Source of the DNA: Egbenema bharatensis
GTDB taxonomy: Bacteria > Cyanobacteriota > Cyanobacteriia > Elainellales > Elainellaceae
Assembly (NCBI RefSeq): GCF_048077055.1
Contig: NZ_CP182236.1
Coordinates: forward strand, 5,270,001 to 5,334,000
Reading direction: 5' to 3'
Length of the DNA: 64,000 bases
Part shown: piece after piece, positions 1-9,028 of the stretch
How the letters are laid out: each line of letters opens with the position of its first letter
How positions within the stretch are numbered: position 1 is the stretch's first letter
Notes under the pieces: generated by a model
The model's input: only the letters and a program-made list of their open reading frames with translations
What the model was told of the DNA's origin: nothing
Database searches by the model: none
Position numbers and translations under genes: made by a program

Positions 1-435
1 TTCCTTTATTTGACAACAAAAACTCTGCTTGCCGAAGCAAGTAGAAATTGAGTTGTTACGAAGATGTTTCTAGCCGCGCAGCATGAAAGCCTCCATAGCC
101 AACTTGAGCTTCACATCATACTCAATATGACGAAAAATAACCCTCTCTCGTAACTGAGAAAGGGCTTACGCAGAGATGCGATCGTGTTAAGTTTGCGCCT
201 GTCACCATTCGGATCAATGCGAATTTTAGTGTGAATGCCAACTTGTACAGTTTTGGGAACTTTTTAAACCATTGGCTTTGTTACTACGGACGAACTGCGG
301 TGTAGCAAACCTGGAATGCAGATCAATAATTTGTCCTTATGCTTAAGCTGGCTGACAAAAATAAAGTTCTAATCAACTTCATAGAAAAACTATGATTGTC
401 ATGAAGTTGCTGATGGGGTCAGTGATCCCACGAGT
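1..435. other. Left-edge stretch without an identifiable gene
   Basis: I see no convincing gene here. A short open stretch on the minus strand, ending at a TAG near position 73, reads like the tail of a protein (residues such as RHIEYDVKLKLAMEAF). It is closed upstream by a stop after about 30 codons and has no start. It may be a decayed gene end. A small hairpin (CTTGC-CGAA-GCAAG) lies near position 28-41. Confidence 0.4.
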
Positions 436-1254
436 ATGGATTTTTGGACAGAAATTCTTAGTTTCGCCGAGGAAACGACCCACCGGGTTGGGGCGCAATT
501 GCTGATTGACTTTGGACACACTCAGGAAACGCAGAAAGCGGACGGGACTCTCGTTACTCAATCCGATCGCTGGGCAGATCAGGAGATTCGAGAGGCGATC
601 GCCCAGGCTTTCCCTGAACATGGAGTTCTGAGTGAAGAAGTCGAGCACATTTTTCCAGACACGGACTGGTGCTGGATTATTGACCCGATCGACGGCACAA
701 CGAACTTTACTCGCGGCATTCCCCTCTGGGGAATTTCCCTGGGGCTGCTGTATCGGGGAACTCCTGTGTTTGGCCATGTTTACATCCCACCGTTAAATCA
801 CTCATTTCACGGCTTCTGGTATGGCGATTCGGGTTTGACCGGGCCAACCGGAGCATTTTTGAACCATCAACCCATCCACACACGCCCGGATGATCCCTCT
901 GGCAGCCAGTTTTTTAACCTCTGTGCCCGTAGCCTGGATGTCTTGCGCCGCAATGATCCCTTTCCCTGCAAGGTGCGAATGCTGGGGGTGGCGAGCTATA
1001 ACTTGCTGACGATCGCCTCAGGAGCGGCTTTAGGCGGAGTAGAGGCAACTCCAAAAATTTGGGATATTGCCGCAGTCTGGGTGATTGTGCAGGCGGCTGG
1101 GGGAACCTGGCATTCCCTGGAGCCAGAGCCAATTTTTCCGCTTCAGGTGGGCAAAGACTACAGCCAGCAACCCTACTCAACCCTGGTGGTCAGCCGTGCG
1201 GAACTGGTGCCGTTCTTTTTACCCCTGGTGCAATCGGTGGTTTCATCAGCTTGA
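436..1254 (+). CDS. Inositol monophosphatase family protein
   Basis: A 272-residue member of the Mg2+-dependent inositol monophosphatase / FBPase-like superfamily, which removes phosphate from small phosphorylated alcohols or nucleotides in the cytoplasm. The metal-binding signature is complete: a Glu-Glu pair near residue 67 (GVLSEE), D83-P-I-D86-G-T-T, and the C-terminal WD motif with D210 followed by the AAGG turn. Length is normal for the family (about 260-280). The exact substrate (inositol phosphate, histidinol phosphate or PAP) cannot be told from the motifs. It stands alone on the plus strand, with a DUF4168 gene about 90 bp downstream. Confidence 0.88.
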   Translation: MDFWTEILSFAEETTHRVGAQLLIDFGHTQETQKADGTLVTQSDRWADQEIREAIAQAFPEHGVLSEEVEHIFPDTDWCWIIDPIDGTTNFTRGIPLWGISLGLLYRGTPVFGHVYIPPLNHSFHGFWYGDSGLTGPTGAFLNHQPIHTRPDDPSGSQFFNLCARSLDVLRRNDPFPCKVRMLGVASYNLLTIASGAALGGVEATPKIWDIAAVWVIVQAAGGTWHSLEPEPIFPLQVGKDYSQQPYSTLVVSRAELVPFFLPLVQSVVSSA

Positions 1255-1346
1255 TTTTCTTAAAGCTTCCGATTTTTTCCGCGATCCCTCTGCTACGGTA
1301 AAAGCGTTAAAGTTCCAAAAAGTTTCAAGTTACGATTTGGCCCACC

Positions 1347-1802
1347 ATGCTAATTCGCTCGATCGATCCGGTGCTCTCCTGGCTTCAGCGACTGGTGCTG
1401 CTGGCAGTGAGTTTTGTCCTTTTATGGGTTTGCGTACCGCAACTGAGCGAGGCAGAGGAATTGCCCAATGTCGATCGCTCTAGTTCTTCCGAAGTGCAGT
1501 CGGTTGTTCCAAACCATTCTGGACTGGACGCGAATGCCATTTCAACGGAAAAAATTAGTCAATTTATTCAGGCCTACCTGAGTGTAGTGGGGTTGATTGA
1601 GCAACGAGAGAGCGATTTGCAAAGTGCGGAAACTGAATCGGAGTCTATGCAGATGCAGCAAGCAATCCGTACCGAGGCAGTGGAACTCATTCAAGATAAA
1701 GGGTTGACGTTGCAAGAATATCTTCAGCTTTTGAACCTGGCCAACGTAGATCCAGAATTTGGAGAGCGCGTAACGGCCCAGTTGCAGGAGTCTATGCAGT
1801 AA
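1347..1802 (+). CDS. DUF4168-type secreted protein
   Basis: A 151-residue protein with a cleavable-looking N-terminal signal: a basic start, a hydrophobic run at about residues 14-31, then a small-residue region. The mature part is acidic and helical, with an opening motif like KISQFIQAYLSVVGLIEQ and a closing LTLQEYLQLLNLANVDPEFGERV. This matches my recollection of the DUF4168 family, which is common in cyanobacteria and probably periplasmic or outer-membrane associated. The function is unknown. It lies 70 bp upstream of the PfkB kinase on the same strand, so co-transcription is possible but there is no functional link. Confidence 0.65.
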   Translation: MLIRSIDPVLSWLQRLVLLAVSFVLLWVCVPQLSEAEELPNVDRSSSSEVQSVVPNHSGLDANAISTEKISQFIQAYLSVVGLIEQRESDLQSAETESESMQMQQAIRTEAVELIQDKGLTLQEYLQLLNLANVDPEFGERVTAQLQESMQ

Positions 1803-1872
1803 TCTATGCCGACCATTCATGTAGCCATCTCGTGCCGCAGGGAGCTAGGGAGCAATTAGGGGATCGGAGCAT

Positions 1873-2844
1873 ATGGCAAAATCGCAGGTGCTTTGTTTGG
1901 GTGAGATATTGTGGGATTGTTTGGCAGATCAGCCAGCGATGTCAGTGGATGCGGTGCAGTCCTGGACTCATTACCCAGGCGGAGCACCCGCAAATGTGGC
2001 TTGTGCCCTGGTGAAGTTGGGAACGCTTTCGAGTTTTATCGGCTGTGTGGGAACGGATGCCCCAGGTCAATCTCTGGTTGATCTACTCCAAACGATCGGG
2101 GTTGAGATCTCTGGAGTTCAGCGTCATCCTGCTCCGACTCGTCACGTTGAAGTGCTGCGATCGATCAGCGGCGATCGTCAGTTTGCGGGGTTTGGCGGAC
2201 GTTCGACAACGGAGTTTGCCGATACCCATTTACAAGCTAAAGCACTCCCAGAAGCCTTGTTCAATCAAGCAGAATATCTGGTGATGGGGACGCTGGCACT
2301 GGCTTACCCAGAGACACGACGGGCAATGGAACGGGCGATCGAACTGGCCAATCAGCAATACCTGAAGATTGTGATTGATGTAAACTGGCGACCCATGTTT
2401 TGGCCAGAGCCTGACCAGGCTAAGTCCACCATTTTGTCCTTGATTCAGCAGGCAGATTTCCTCAAACTGTCCTACGAGGAAGCAGAATGGCTCTATGGTA
2501 CAGCCGATCCACGGGCGATCGTCCAGCAGCATGGTGATGCGGAAGGGGTACTGGTGACCAATGGCGATCAGGGGTGTGCCTATTGTCTGAGCGAACAGTC
2601 AGGTCAATTACCCGCATTCCCGATTCATCCTTTGGATACGACGGGGGCAGGAGATAGCTTTCTGGCGGGCTTTATTCATCAGCTCTGCAAACGGGGAATT
2701 CGCTCCCTCACCCATCCAGATACTGCAAAGCAAATTGTGACCTATGCCAGTGCAGTGGGTGCCCTCACCACACTCAAACCGGGGGCGATCGCAGCTCAAC
2801 CTACTGCAATTGAGGTAGAGGCTTTTCTGGACAAGGAGTCATAA
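1873..2844 (+). CDS. PfkB-family carbohydrate kinase (fructokinase-like)
   Basis: A 323-residue sugar kinase of the PfkB/ribokinase family, which phosphorylates a furanose-type sugar using ATP. The N-terminal substrate-binding signature PGGAPANVA is at residues 35-43. The C-terminal DTTGAGD (255-261) forms the anion hole and carries the catalytic base D261. The start LCLGEILWD and the overall length resemble bacterial fructokinases, so fructose is the most likely substrate, but specificity cannot be read directly. The ATG at 1873 follows a purine-rich GGGGATCGGAG sequence, supporting this start. An alternative-frame start at 1832 is a shadow. Confidence 0.87.
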   Translation: MAKSQVLCLGEILWDCLADQPAMSVDAVQSWTHYPGGAPANVACALVKLGTLSSFIGCVGTDAPGQSLVDLLQTIGVEISGVQRHPAPTRHVEVLRSISGDRQFAGFGGRSTTEFADTHLQAKALPEALFNQAEYLVMGTLALAYPETRRAMERAIELANQQYLKIVIDVNWRPMFWPEPDQAKSTILSLIQQADFLKLSYEEAEWLYGTADPRAIVQQHGDAEGVLVTNGDQGCAYCLSEQSGQLPAFPIHPLDTTGAGDSFLAGFIHQLCKRGIRSLTHPDTAKQIVTYASAVGALTTLKPGAIAAQPTAIEVEAFLDKES

Positions 2845-2934
2845 AGAAGCGAAACGAACCCCGTCGAATACCGCGTCGGAACACCCTGTTAAAATACGAT
2901 TACTCGATCGGCAAGCCAGAATCCGTACCTTACC

Positions 2935-3618
2935 ATGATCCCAGAACGGACGACCGAGCAACTGCTCCAACTACCTCCTTTAGAAAGCGGCGATCGGCTG
3001 ACCCGCAGCGAATTTGAGCGTCGCTATGCTGCCATGCCCGCCCTCAAAAAAGCCGAACTGATTGAAGGAATCGTTTACGTGGCATCTCCTCTACGGGCCA
3101 AGGCTCATGGGAAACCGCATGGAGCAATCATGACCTGGATCGGGACTTACAGCGCGGCTACTCCAGGGGTAGACTTTTATGACAATCCCACTGTCCGTCT
3201 GGATACCGATAACGAACCCCAACCCGATGCAGTCTTGCGATGGGAACAGGGAGGGCGATCGTGGATTAGCGAGGATGACTACATTGAAGGTGCACCGGAA
3301 CTGATCGTTGAAGTTGCCGCCAGCAGTGCCTCCTATGACCTGCATGACAAACTGCGCGTCTATCGACGGAATGGAGTACAAGAATACGTGGTCTGGCGTA
3401 CCTACAGTCAGCAGATCGATTGGTTTTATTTGGACAAGGACGAGTACCAATCTTTAAGGGCGGATGCATCCGGCATTCTTCGCAGTGGGCAATTTCCGGG
3501 TTTATGGTTGGCGAAGGATGCCCTCCTCTCCGATGATCTGGCAGAAGTGCTGCACGTCCTTCAGCAGGGCATTGCCAGTGCAGAACACCAGGGGTTTGTA
3601 AAGTCTTTACGTGATTAG
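2935..3618 (+). CDS. Uma2-family (DUF820) putative endonuclease
   Basis: A 227-residue Uma2/DUF820 protein with a PD-(D/E)XK nuclease-like fold. These proteins are greatly expanded in cyanobacteria and mostly uncharacterised. Visible features are the N-terminal LTRSEFERRY...ELIEGIVY segment, the central PDAVLRW motif (family P-D), and the ELIVEVAASSASYDLHDKLRVYRRNGVQEYVVW block. In that block the E-x-E and the downstream K line up with the nuclease core. It is one of three Uma2 genes in the window (also 27.2 kb and 54.7 kb). The three differ strongly from one another, so they are not recent duplicates. Confidence 0.85.
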   Translation: MIPERTTEQLLQLPPLESGDRLTRSEFERRYAAMPALKKAELIEGIVYVASPLRAKAHGKPHGAIMTWIGTYSAATPGVDFYDNPTVRLDTDNEPQPDAVLRWEQGGRSWISEDDYIEGAPELIVEVAASSASYDLHDKLRVYRRNGVQEYVVWRTYSQQIDWFYLDKDEYQSLRADASGILRSGQFPGLWLAKDALLSDDLAEVLHVLQQGIASAEHQGFVKSLRD

Positions 3619-3778
3619 GCAGTCATTTTTAGGGCGATGAATTGTCGGTCAATCAAAAGCTAGAACCTCTTGTTGGAGTCGTAAATCGCCAATCGTTCAG
3701 CATCAAATAAACGCCTGTATTGCACCAGCTTGCCCAAGACTCTATTTCTTGATCTAAATTTCTTGCACGAATGATGTT

Positions 3779-5193
3779 ATGACTCCATCGATCGCAGTCC
3801 GCAATCCCCGCTCCGGTGAGGTCGATTACTGGATCACACCCCCCACAGCTGACGACTTGACCAAACTGGGCGATCGCTTGCGTCAGGCCCAAGTCAACTG
3901 GCAGCAGGGCGGTTTACAGGGACGCATTGAGGCGTTGCAGCAGTGGAAACAGGCGGTTCAAGCAAACCGAGAGGCGTTGGTTCAGGCATTGGTGGCGGAT
4001 ACGGGTCGGCTGGATATTTCAGTATTGGAAGTGGATTCGTTTTTGGGTAGCCTCGATCGCTGGTGTCGCCTTGCCCCGGAGTTACTTCAGGGTGAAGAAA
4101 AGCAAACCGCCATTCCCTTTATCCGCATCCAGCAAACCGCCGTGCCCTACCCGCTGGTGGGAGTGATTAGCCCCTGGAATTTTCCCCTCCTGCTCTCGAC
4201 GATCGACACGGTTCCGGCATTACTGGCGGCTGTGCGGTGGTGGTTAAGCCCAGTGAAATTGCGCCGCGTTTTGTGGAACCCCTGATGCAGACGATCGCAG
4301 CGGTTCCCTCCCTGCAAGCCATCCTGACCTACATCACCGGAGCTGGAGAAACCGGAGCGCAGTTAATTGAGCAGGTGGATTTAATTTGCTTTACGGGCAG
4401 TGTGGCAACAGGGCGTCAGGTGGCGGCGGCCGCAGCTCAACAGTTCATTCCAGCCTTTTTAGAATTAGGCGGTAAAGATCCTGCCATTGTCTTAGCGTCT
4501 GCGGATATCGAATTGGCCACCTCCGCGATTTTGTGGGGGGCAGTGGTCAACAGCGGGCAATCCTGTCTGTCGATCGAGCGGATTTATATAGCGGAGTCAA
4601 TTTTTGAACGCTTTGTAGAGCAGCTCGTTACAAAAGCCAATGCCCTACAACTAGCCTATCCAACGGTTGAGGATGGACAAATTGGCCCCATCATTGCAGA
4701 ACGGCAGGCAGTTATCATTGCGGAACATCTACAGGATGCATTCTCGAAAGGGGCGATCGCCCACTGTGGCGGCAAAGTTGAACGGTTAGGTGGCGGGTTG
4801 TGGTGTCGTCCCACCGTTCTGACGAAGGTGAATCACTCCATGCAGGTGATGGTGGAGGAGACGTTTGCCCCCATCCTGCCCGTCATGCCATTTTCCACTC
4901 AAGAAGAAGCAATTCATCTCGCCAATGACACGATTTATGGATTGAGTGCGGCGGTCTTTGCCGGAACCGAAGCGGAGGCGATCGCCATTGCTGAATCGAT
5001 TGATGCGGGGGCGATTAGTATCAACGATGCGGCCCTGACAGCGATTATGCATGAGGGTGAGAAAAATGCCTTTAAGTTCTCTGGTATGGGGGGGTCCCGG
5101 ATGGGAGCGGCCGCGTTAAAGCGGTTTATGCGGAAAAAAGCCTACCTGATCAAGGCAGGGGCGATCGCAGACTCCTGGTGGTTCCCATTTTAA
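3779..5193 (+). CDS. Aldehyde dehydrogenase family protein, interrupted by a one-base frameshift
   Basis: NAD(P)-dependent aldehyde dehydrogenase, about 470 residues if repaired. The first part (3779 to about 4228) holds the N-terminal cofactor domain up to SPWNFPLLLSTIDTVPALLA. The second part resumes in another frame from about 4230 with VVVKPSEIAPRF, the catalytic Glu in FLELGGKDPAIV and the catalytic Cys in NSGQSCLSIERI. Adding one G to the GG at 4228-4229 restores the expected LLAGCAVVVKPSE exactly, so this is a single-base deletion in a G run. Both halves are otherwise intact, which argues for sequencing error or a very recent mutation. It converges with glnN. The substrate is unknown. 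Confidence 0.85.
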
Positions 5194-5198
5194 GACTT

Positions 5199-5270
5199 GT
5201 AGGGGCAAAGCCTGGCGGAAAATGTTTGAATCAAAGCTCAAGGTTTTCCAGACCAATGCTTTGCCCCTAC
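5199..5270. repeat. Inverted repeat between two converging genes
   Basis: GTAGGGGCAAAGC at 5199-5211 is the exact reverse complement of GCTTTGCCCCTAC at 5258-5270. It lies just after the aldehyde dehydrogenase stop and before the glnN stop. It could act as a bidirectional terminator for the two converging genes. It also resembles the dispersed GTAGGGGC palindromes of cyanobacteria; a related one is at 7581-7608. Confidence 0.7.
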
Positions 5271-5273
5271 TTT

Positions 5274-7459
5274 CTATTTGATAAACAGCATTTCTTGATA
5301 GGTCGGCAACGGCCAGAAACTATCGGCAATGTTGCCTTCCAGTGCGTCTGCATATTTGCGAATTTCATCCATTAAAGGACGAATGGTTTTCGCACAATAC
5401 TGCATCTTTTCTTCAGTCGTTGAGAAATCATGCTTGTTCATCGCGTTGCTCAACTCCGTCGTCCTTGCAACCATCGCGTTGGTCAGGTCTGCGATCGTCT
5501 TAGCAGTCTCCTGTTCAAAATCCACCCCCAGGCTGCTGAGGGACGAAAGGGTAGAAGCAAGCTTGGACAAATACTCAACGGCTGCCGGGTAGATCATCGT
5601 TTTGGCCATGCTAATCACCAGCTTGGCTTCAACTTCAATGGAAAGAATATACTGCTCTGCATAGACTTCAAAGCGGCTTTCCAGTTCAACCGGGGTCAGG
5701 ACTCCCGTTTTTTCAAACAGGTCTTCGATATACTCCTCTTTGAGGACGGGCAGGGCATCGGCTGTAGTCCGTAAATTGGCTAAACCCCGCTCCTCTACTG
5801 CGATCTTGTGCCATTCTTCTGAGTAGCCGTTGCCCCCGAAGACGACTGCACCGTGTTCTTCCATCACTTCCTTGAGGATGGTGATGATTGCCGTATTCAG
5901 TTCCAGTCCTTTGGACAGTTCAGTTTCCAGACGATTGCCAATCCAGTCTAAAGAATCGGCCAGCATCGTGTTGAGGACAATCAACGGCCCAGAAACCGAC
6001 TGGTTGGAACCCACCGCTCGGAATTCAAAGCGATTTCCGGTAAACGCGAAGGGGGAGGTGCGGTTGCGATCGCCAGCATCTTTGGTCAAATACGGCAACA
6101 CATCCACCCCTAGATCCATCACGCCTTTCTGTTTAGACTCTGTTACCGTTCCGGTTTTGATCTGCTCAAAGACTTCTTCGAGCTGAGAGCCTAAATAGAC
6201 CGACATAATCGCAGGCGGTGCTTCATTCGCCCCCAGTCTGTGATCATTGCTGGCCGTTGCAATGGCAGCCCGCATCAGGGGGCCATATTTATGCACCCCG
6301 CGAATCACAGCCCCGCAGAACACCAAAAACTGAGCATTATCGTGGGGAGAATCACCGGGATCAAGCAGGTTGCCTTGGGTGGCATTCCCTACTGACCAGT
6401 TGACGTGTTTACCCGATCCATTAATTCCGGCAAACGGCTTTTCATGGAGGAGACACATGAAGCCATGCTTTTTCGCCGTGTGCTTCAAAACCGTCATGAT
6501 CAACTGCTGGTGATCGCTGGCTACGTTCGCGGCTTCAAAGAAGGGGGCAATTTCAAACTGTCCGGGAGCGACTTCATTGTGTCGGGTTTTGGCGGGAATT
6601 CCCAGTTTGTAGAGGGTTGCTTCCACGTCCTGCATGAAGACCTGCACCCGTTCTGGAATGGCACCGAAGTAGTGATCATCAAACTCTTGCCCCTTGGCGG
6701 GAAATTTGCCAAACAAGGTGCGGCCGGCTAAAAGCAAATCCGGACGCTGGCTGGCAAAGTTGGCATCCACCAGGAAATATTCTTGCTCCGCCCCACAGCT
6801 AGAGTTCACACAGGAAACTTCTGTGTTGCCCAACAGCGTCAACACCTTACGGGCGGCTTTGTCCATTGCGGCGATCGATCGCAAAAGCGGCACTTTCTTA
6901 TCCAGTGCTTCGCCTGTCCAGGAGACGAAGACCGTCGGAATACACAGGGTTGAACCGTTGTCGGTTTCCATGATGTAGGCCGGGCTGGTCACATCCCAGC
7001 CGGTATATCCTCGCGCTTCAAAGGTGTCACGAATGCCACCGTTCGGAAACGAAGATCCATCTGGCTCACCCTGAACCAGGACTTTGCCCGAAAACTCTGA
7101 AATGACGTTGCCATCGCCCTGCACGGAAATGAAACCATCGTGTTTCTCGGCGGTCAGGTTCGTCATCGGGTAAAACACGTGGGCATAATAGAGGTCCCTT
7201 TGGCCATTGCCCAGTCCCGCATTGCCGTAGCAACTGCATCCGCAACGGAGGGATCCAGTTTCTCGCCGGTAACAATCGTCTTTTTAATAGATTTGAAGAC
7301 GGCTTTGGGGAGACTCGCCTGCATTTTGCTGAGATTAAACACATTTTCTGCCCATATCTCTTCCAGGCGTTCTGGGGGTTTAGGAGGAATACACTCCCGA
7401 TTAATAATTTGATGAATCGCTTGGATGCGGGCGGTATTTCCAGTCATAGGTCTTTCCAT
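5274..7459 (-). CDS. glnN: Glutamine synthetase type III, with a one-base frameshift near its N-terminus
   Basis: Type III glutamine synthetase (GlnN), the large hexameric-ring enzyme that makes glutamine from glutamate, ammonia and ATP and is usually induced in nitrogen-starved cyanobacteria. The span codes for about 728 residues, the normal size. Landmarks are EVAPGQFEIAPFFE, the ATP-site region NGSGKHVNWSVG, and the EFRAVGSNQS arginine motif. The N-terminal 90 or so residues (7459 down to about 7190) are in a different frame from the rest. Restoring one T (A on the plus strand) at about 7190 turns TSIMPTCF into TSYYAHVFYP and joins the frames. The start is either ATG 7459 or ATG 7447, the latter preceded by GGAAAG. 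An NtcA-like site lies upstream. Confidence 0.93.
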
Positions 7460-7474
7460 AAAAGCTGATTGTTT

Positions 7475-7516
7475 ATAGTACCGAAAGCAGATTTTTCAGA
7501 TCGCTAGCAGAGATAC
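7475..7516 (-). promoter_or_regulatory. Candidate NtcA-activated promoter of glnN
   Basis: Reading the minus strand, GTA at 7516-7514 is followed by 8 bases, a degenerate second half-site AGC, exactly 22 bases, and then TACTAT at 7480-7475. The class II NtcA promoter layout is GTA-N8-TAC-N22-TAN3T. The first half-site, the spacing and the -10 fit; the second half-site matches only at its last base. Regulation of glnN by NtcA is known in other cyanobacteria. Confidence 0.35.
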
Positions 7517-7580
7517 AGAAAAGGGCTTAAGTCCTCAGAATGGAGTGATCCCAGTTCCAAAAATTGGAACAACAAATTTC

Positions 7581-7608
7581 GTAGGGGCGTTTTGCAAAAC
7601 GCCCTTAC
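7581..7608. repeat. Interspersed palindrome
   Basis: A near-perfect 28-bp palindrome centred on TTTTGCAAAA, with arms GTAGGGGCG and CGCCCTTAC. It lies between glnN and the first copy of the 82-residue gene. It belongs to the type of short intergenic palindromes scattered through cyanobacterial genomes. No terminator-type T tract follows. Confidence 0.7.
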
Positions 7609-7644
7609 AGGGGGATTGATGTCTAGCCCTTCGGAGAATGGATA

Positions 7645-7893
7645 TTAGAGGGTCATCGATCGCACGTAGATCCGCATAATTTCACCGGGTGCTTTGGTGG
7701 TTGCCTGCTGAATCTGCGAGAAGGGCAGGGGTCTTGACCAATCTTCCACGCGGCAAAAATCGCACTGATACAGTCGGGCAATGGTTAACTCCACATCGTC
7801 AGATTGCCCGATCATCAGTATTTTTACGGAGCGACGGGCAGGGGAAATCAGCCGATCGCCCTCTGGAGGCAGACCGAATCGTTTGTCGGACAT
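7645..7893 (-). CDS. 82-residue conserved protein, copy 1 of three
   Basis: A small soluble protein starting MSDKRFGLPPEGDRL. It has the core RRSVKILMIGQ..DVE.TIARLYQCDFCRVEDWSRPLP and ends PGEIMRIYVRSMTL. Two further copies in the window (26610-26858 minus, 56498-56746 plus) differ at only a few positions, so the family is under selection here. I recognise no domain. The alternating hydrophobic VKILMIG segment followed by a helix suggests a small alpha/beta fold. The ATG is preceded by AAGGAG at good spacing, and the upstream leader is the unusual part of the module. The function is unknown. It is not a recognised phycobilisome, photosystem or toxin protein. Confidence 0.75.
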   Translation of the reverse strand: MSDKRFGLPPEGDRLISPARRSVKILMIGQSDDVELTIARLYQCDFCRVEDWSRPLPFSQIQQATTKAPGEIMRIYVRSMTL

Positions 7894-8178
7894 GATTTGT
7901 GAATCTCCTTGTGTTCCAGGGTTTGAGGAAACCCTAGAGACTGGCTCCCAGCCTCAGACGGTGCGAGCCAAGGACTAAGAATGCTATCATGCACCCTAGC
8001 CCGGACTAGCGGGTTTAGTCTGTGGTGAGGAGGTTGAGCGTTTAGCTTGCTAGGCACGCTTGACCTCCGCTAGAGAATTTCGTCTCTAGGTGATCCAGCT
8101 ACCCCCCAGGTCTGTGCAACCCAAAAGATAGCTATAGCTGAAGAGCGTAGCATTATTCGATCGAGCAAATCAAGTCAA
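7894..8178 (-). promoter_or_regulatory. Structured leader and promoter of the 82-residue gene, copy 1
   Basis: On the minus strand TTGACT (8178-8173), 17 bases and TAATGC (8155-8150) form a sigma70-like promoter. About 250 nt of leader follow. Hairpins are visible: 8089-8070, seven pairs CTAGAGA/TCTCTAG; a longer imperfect stem joining GGAGGTCAAGCG with CGCTCAACCTCC; GACTA/TAGTC; 7996-7979, GGGTGC-ATGATA-GCATTC; and 7934-7919, GGGTTT-CCTC-AAACCC, just ahead of the AAGGAG ribosome site. The same set occurs before copies 2 and 3 with compensating base changes. I infer a cis-acting RNA; no known riboswitch consensus is recognised. Confidence 0.6.
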
Positions 8179-8315
8179 AATTGTTACCGATCGATCGCCT
8201 GACCTGTGAAGTTTTGTACCTGAAGTTTGACTATCCCTACTCGACCCAGAAAGACTCTGCCCTCGATCCAATTAGTTTAACGAAAGTAAAAGATGCAATT
8301 CAGTGCGATCGGCGG

Positions 8316-8408
8316 TTAGGTCGCTTCCCTAAGGTGTGCTAAGCCCCCTGCATCAATGCGATCGGTTTTGGCGAGTTGGCCGCTGGCTTTGGCAAAGTCT
8401 CGTCCCTG
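8316..8408 (-). pseudogene. Remnant of an IS110-family transposase
   Basis: Thirty codons on the minus strand read QGRDFAKASGQLAKTDRIDAGG..., the conserved RDFAKA.G.LAKTD.IDA block in the N-terminal DEDD domain of IS110-family transposases. The reading frame ends at TAA and has no start. No terminal sequences or other transposase parts are intact, so this is an old scrap. The remaining bases from about 8180 to 8567 show no other recognisable gene. One plus-strand stretch near 8190-8340 reads openly for about 50 codons but has no start or family resemblance I can name. Confidence 0.6.
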
Positions 8409-8567
8409 GCATGATAGCTGCTCGAAACCGCCATGACTACATCCTGGAGGACTGAATTGACCGAGCCCTACCGCAAACTATAAGTCAGATTAAATCTTGT
8501 AACCAAGTTGCCAGCCCAACCCAGTTTGGAGCTATTCAGGAATTAAACCTGAATCAAAAACACAACC

Positions 8568-9014
8568 ATGTCTAACATTCGAGAAGAAATGCCCGTTCTC
8601 GCCCGCCATGAAGGGGAATGGTTTGGCACCTATACCCTAATTGATCCAGCAGCGAAAATCCTGGATCAGCACGAAGCCCGCCTGTCCTGCCAGTTTCCCC
8701 AGGAGGGGGAATACGATTACTATCAAATCAATCGCTACACCTGGGCAGATGGCAGGCAGGAAGAACATCAGTTTCCGGGCTTCTATCGAGGCAAAAAACT
8801 GTGGTTTGACACCGAACGGATTCATGGTCACGCCTGGGAAGCCGATGATGCCACGATCCTCCTCTGGTTTTCCTACAAAACCATCCCAGACTTTTACCTC
8901 TATGAAATGATTCAAATCAGTCCTGACAACCACCATCGTACCCGCACCTGGCACTGGTTTAAGAACCATCAACTGTTTCAACGCACCCTGATTCAGGAAG
9001 AACGACAACATTAA
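8568..9014 (+). CDS. Conserved cyanobacterial protein, possibly DUF3598-like
   Basis: A 148-residue soluble protein rich in aromatic residues, with motifs such as RHEGEWFGTYTLID, YYQINRYTWADG and RTRTWHWF. The alternating strands with W-x-G turns suggest a calycin/lipocalin-type beta-barrel, as in DUF3598 proteins. I offer that family from memory, with moderate confidence. There is no signal peptide or membrane segment. The ATG at 8568 has no clear ribosome site, only an A-rich run. It ends 14 bp before the converging cupin-like gene at 9029. No function can be assigned. Confidence 0.55.
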   Translation: MSNIREEMPVLARHEGEWFGTYTLIDPAAKILDQHEARLSCQFPQEGEYDYYQINRYTWADGRQEEHQFPGFYRGKKLWFDTERIHGHAWEADDATILLWFSYKTIPDFYLYEMIQISPDNHHRTRTWHWFKNHQLFQRTLIQEERQH

Positions 9015-9028
9015 TGAGTGACTGCGAA

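Noticed and set aside
7894..8150. Leader as a known glutamine riboswitch (glnA or downstream-peptide type)
   Set aside because: It precedes a small protein as those do, but the characteristic GACGGAAGTAGG-type core of that class is absent in all three copies.
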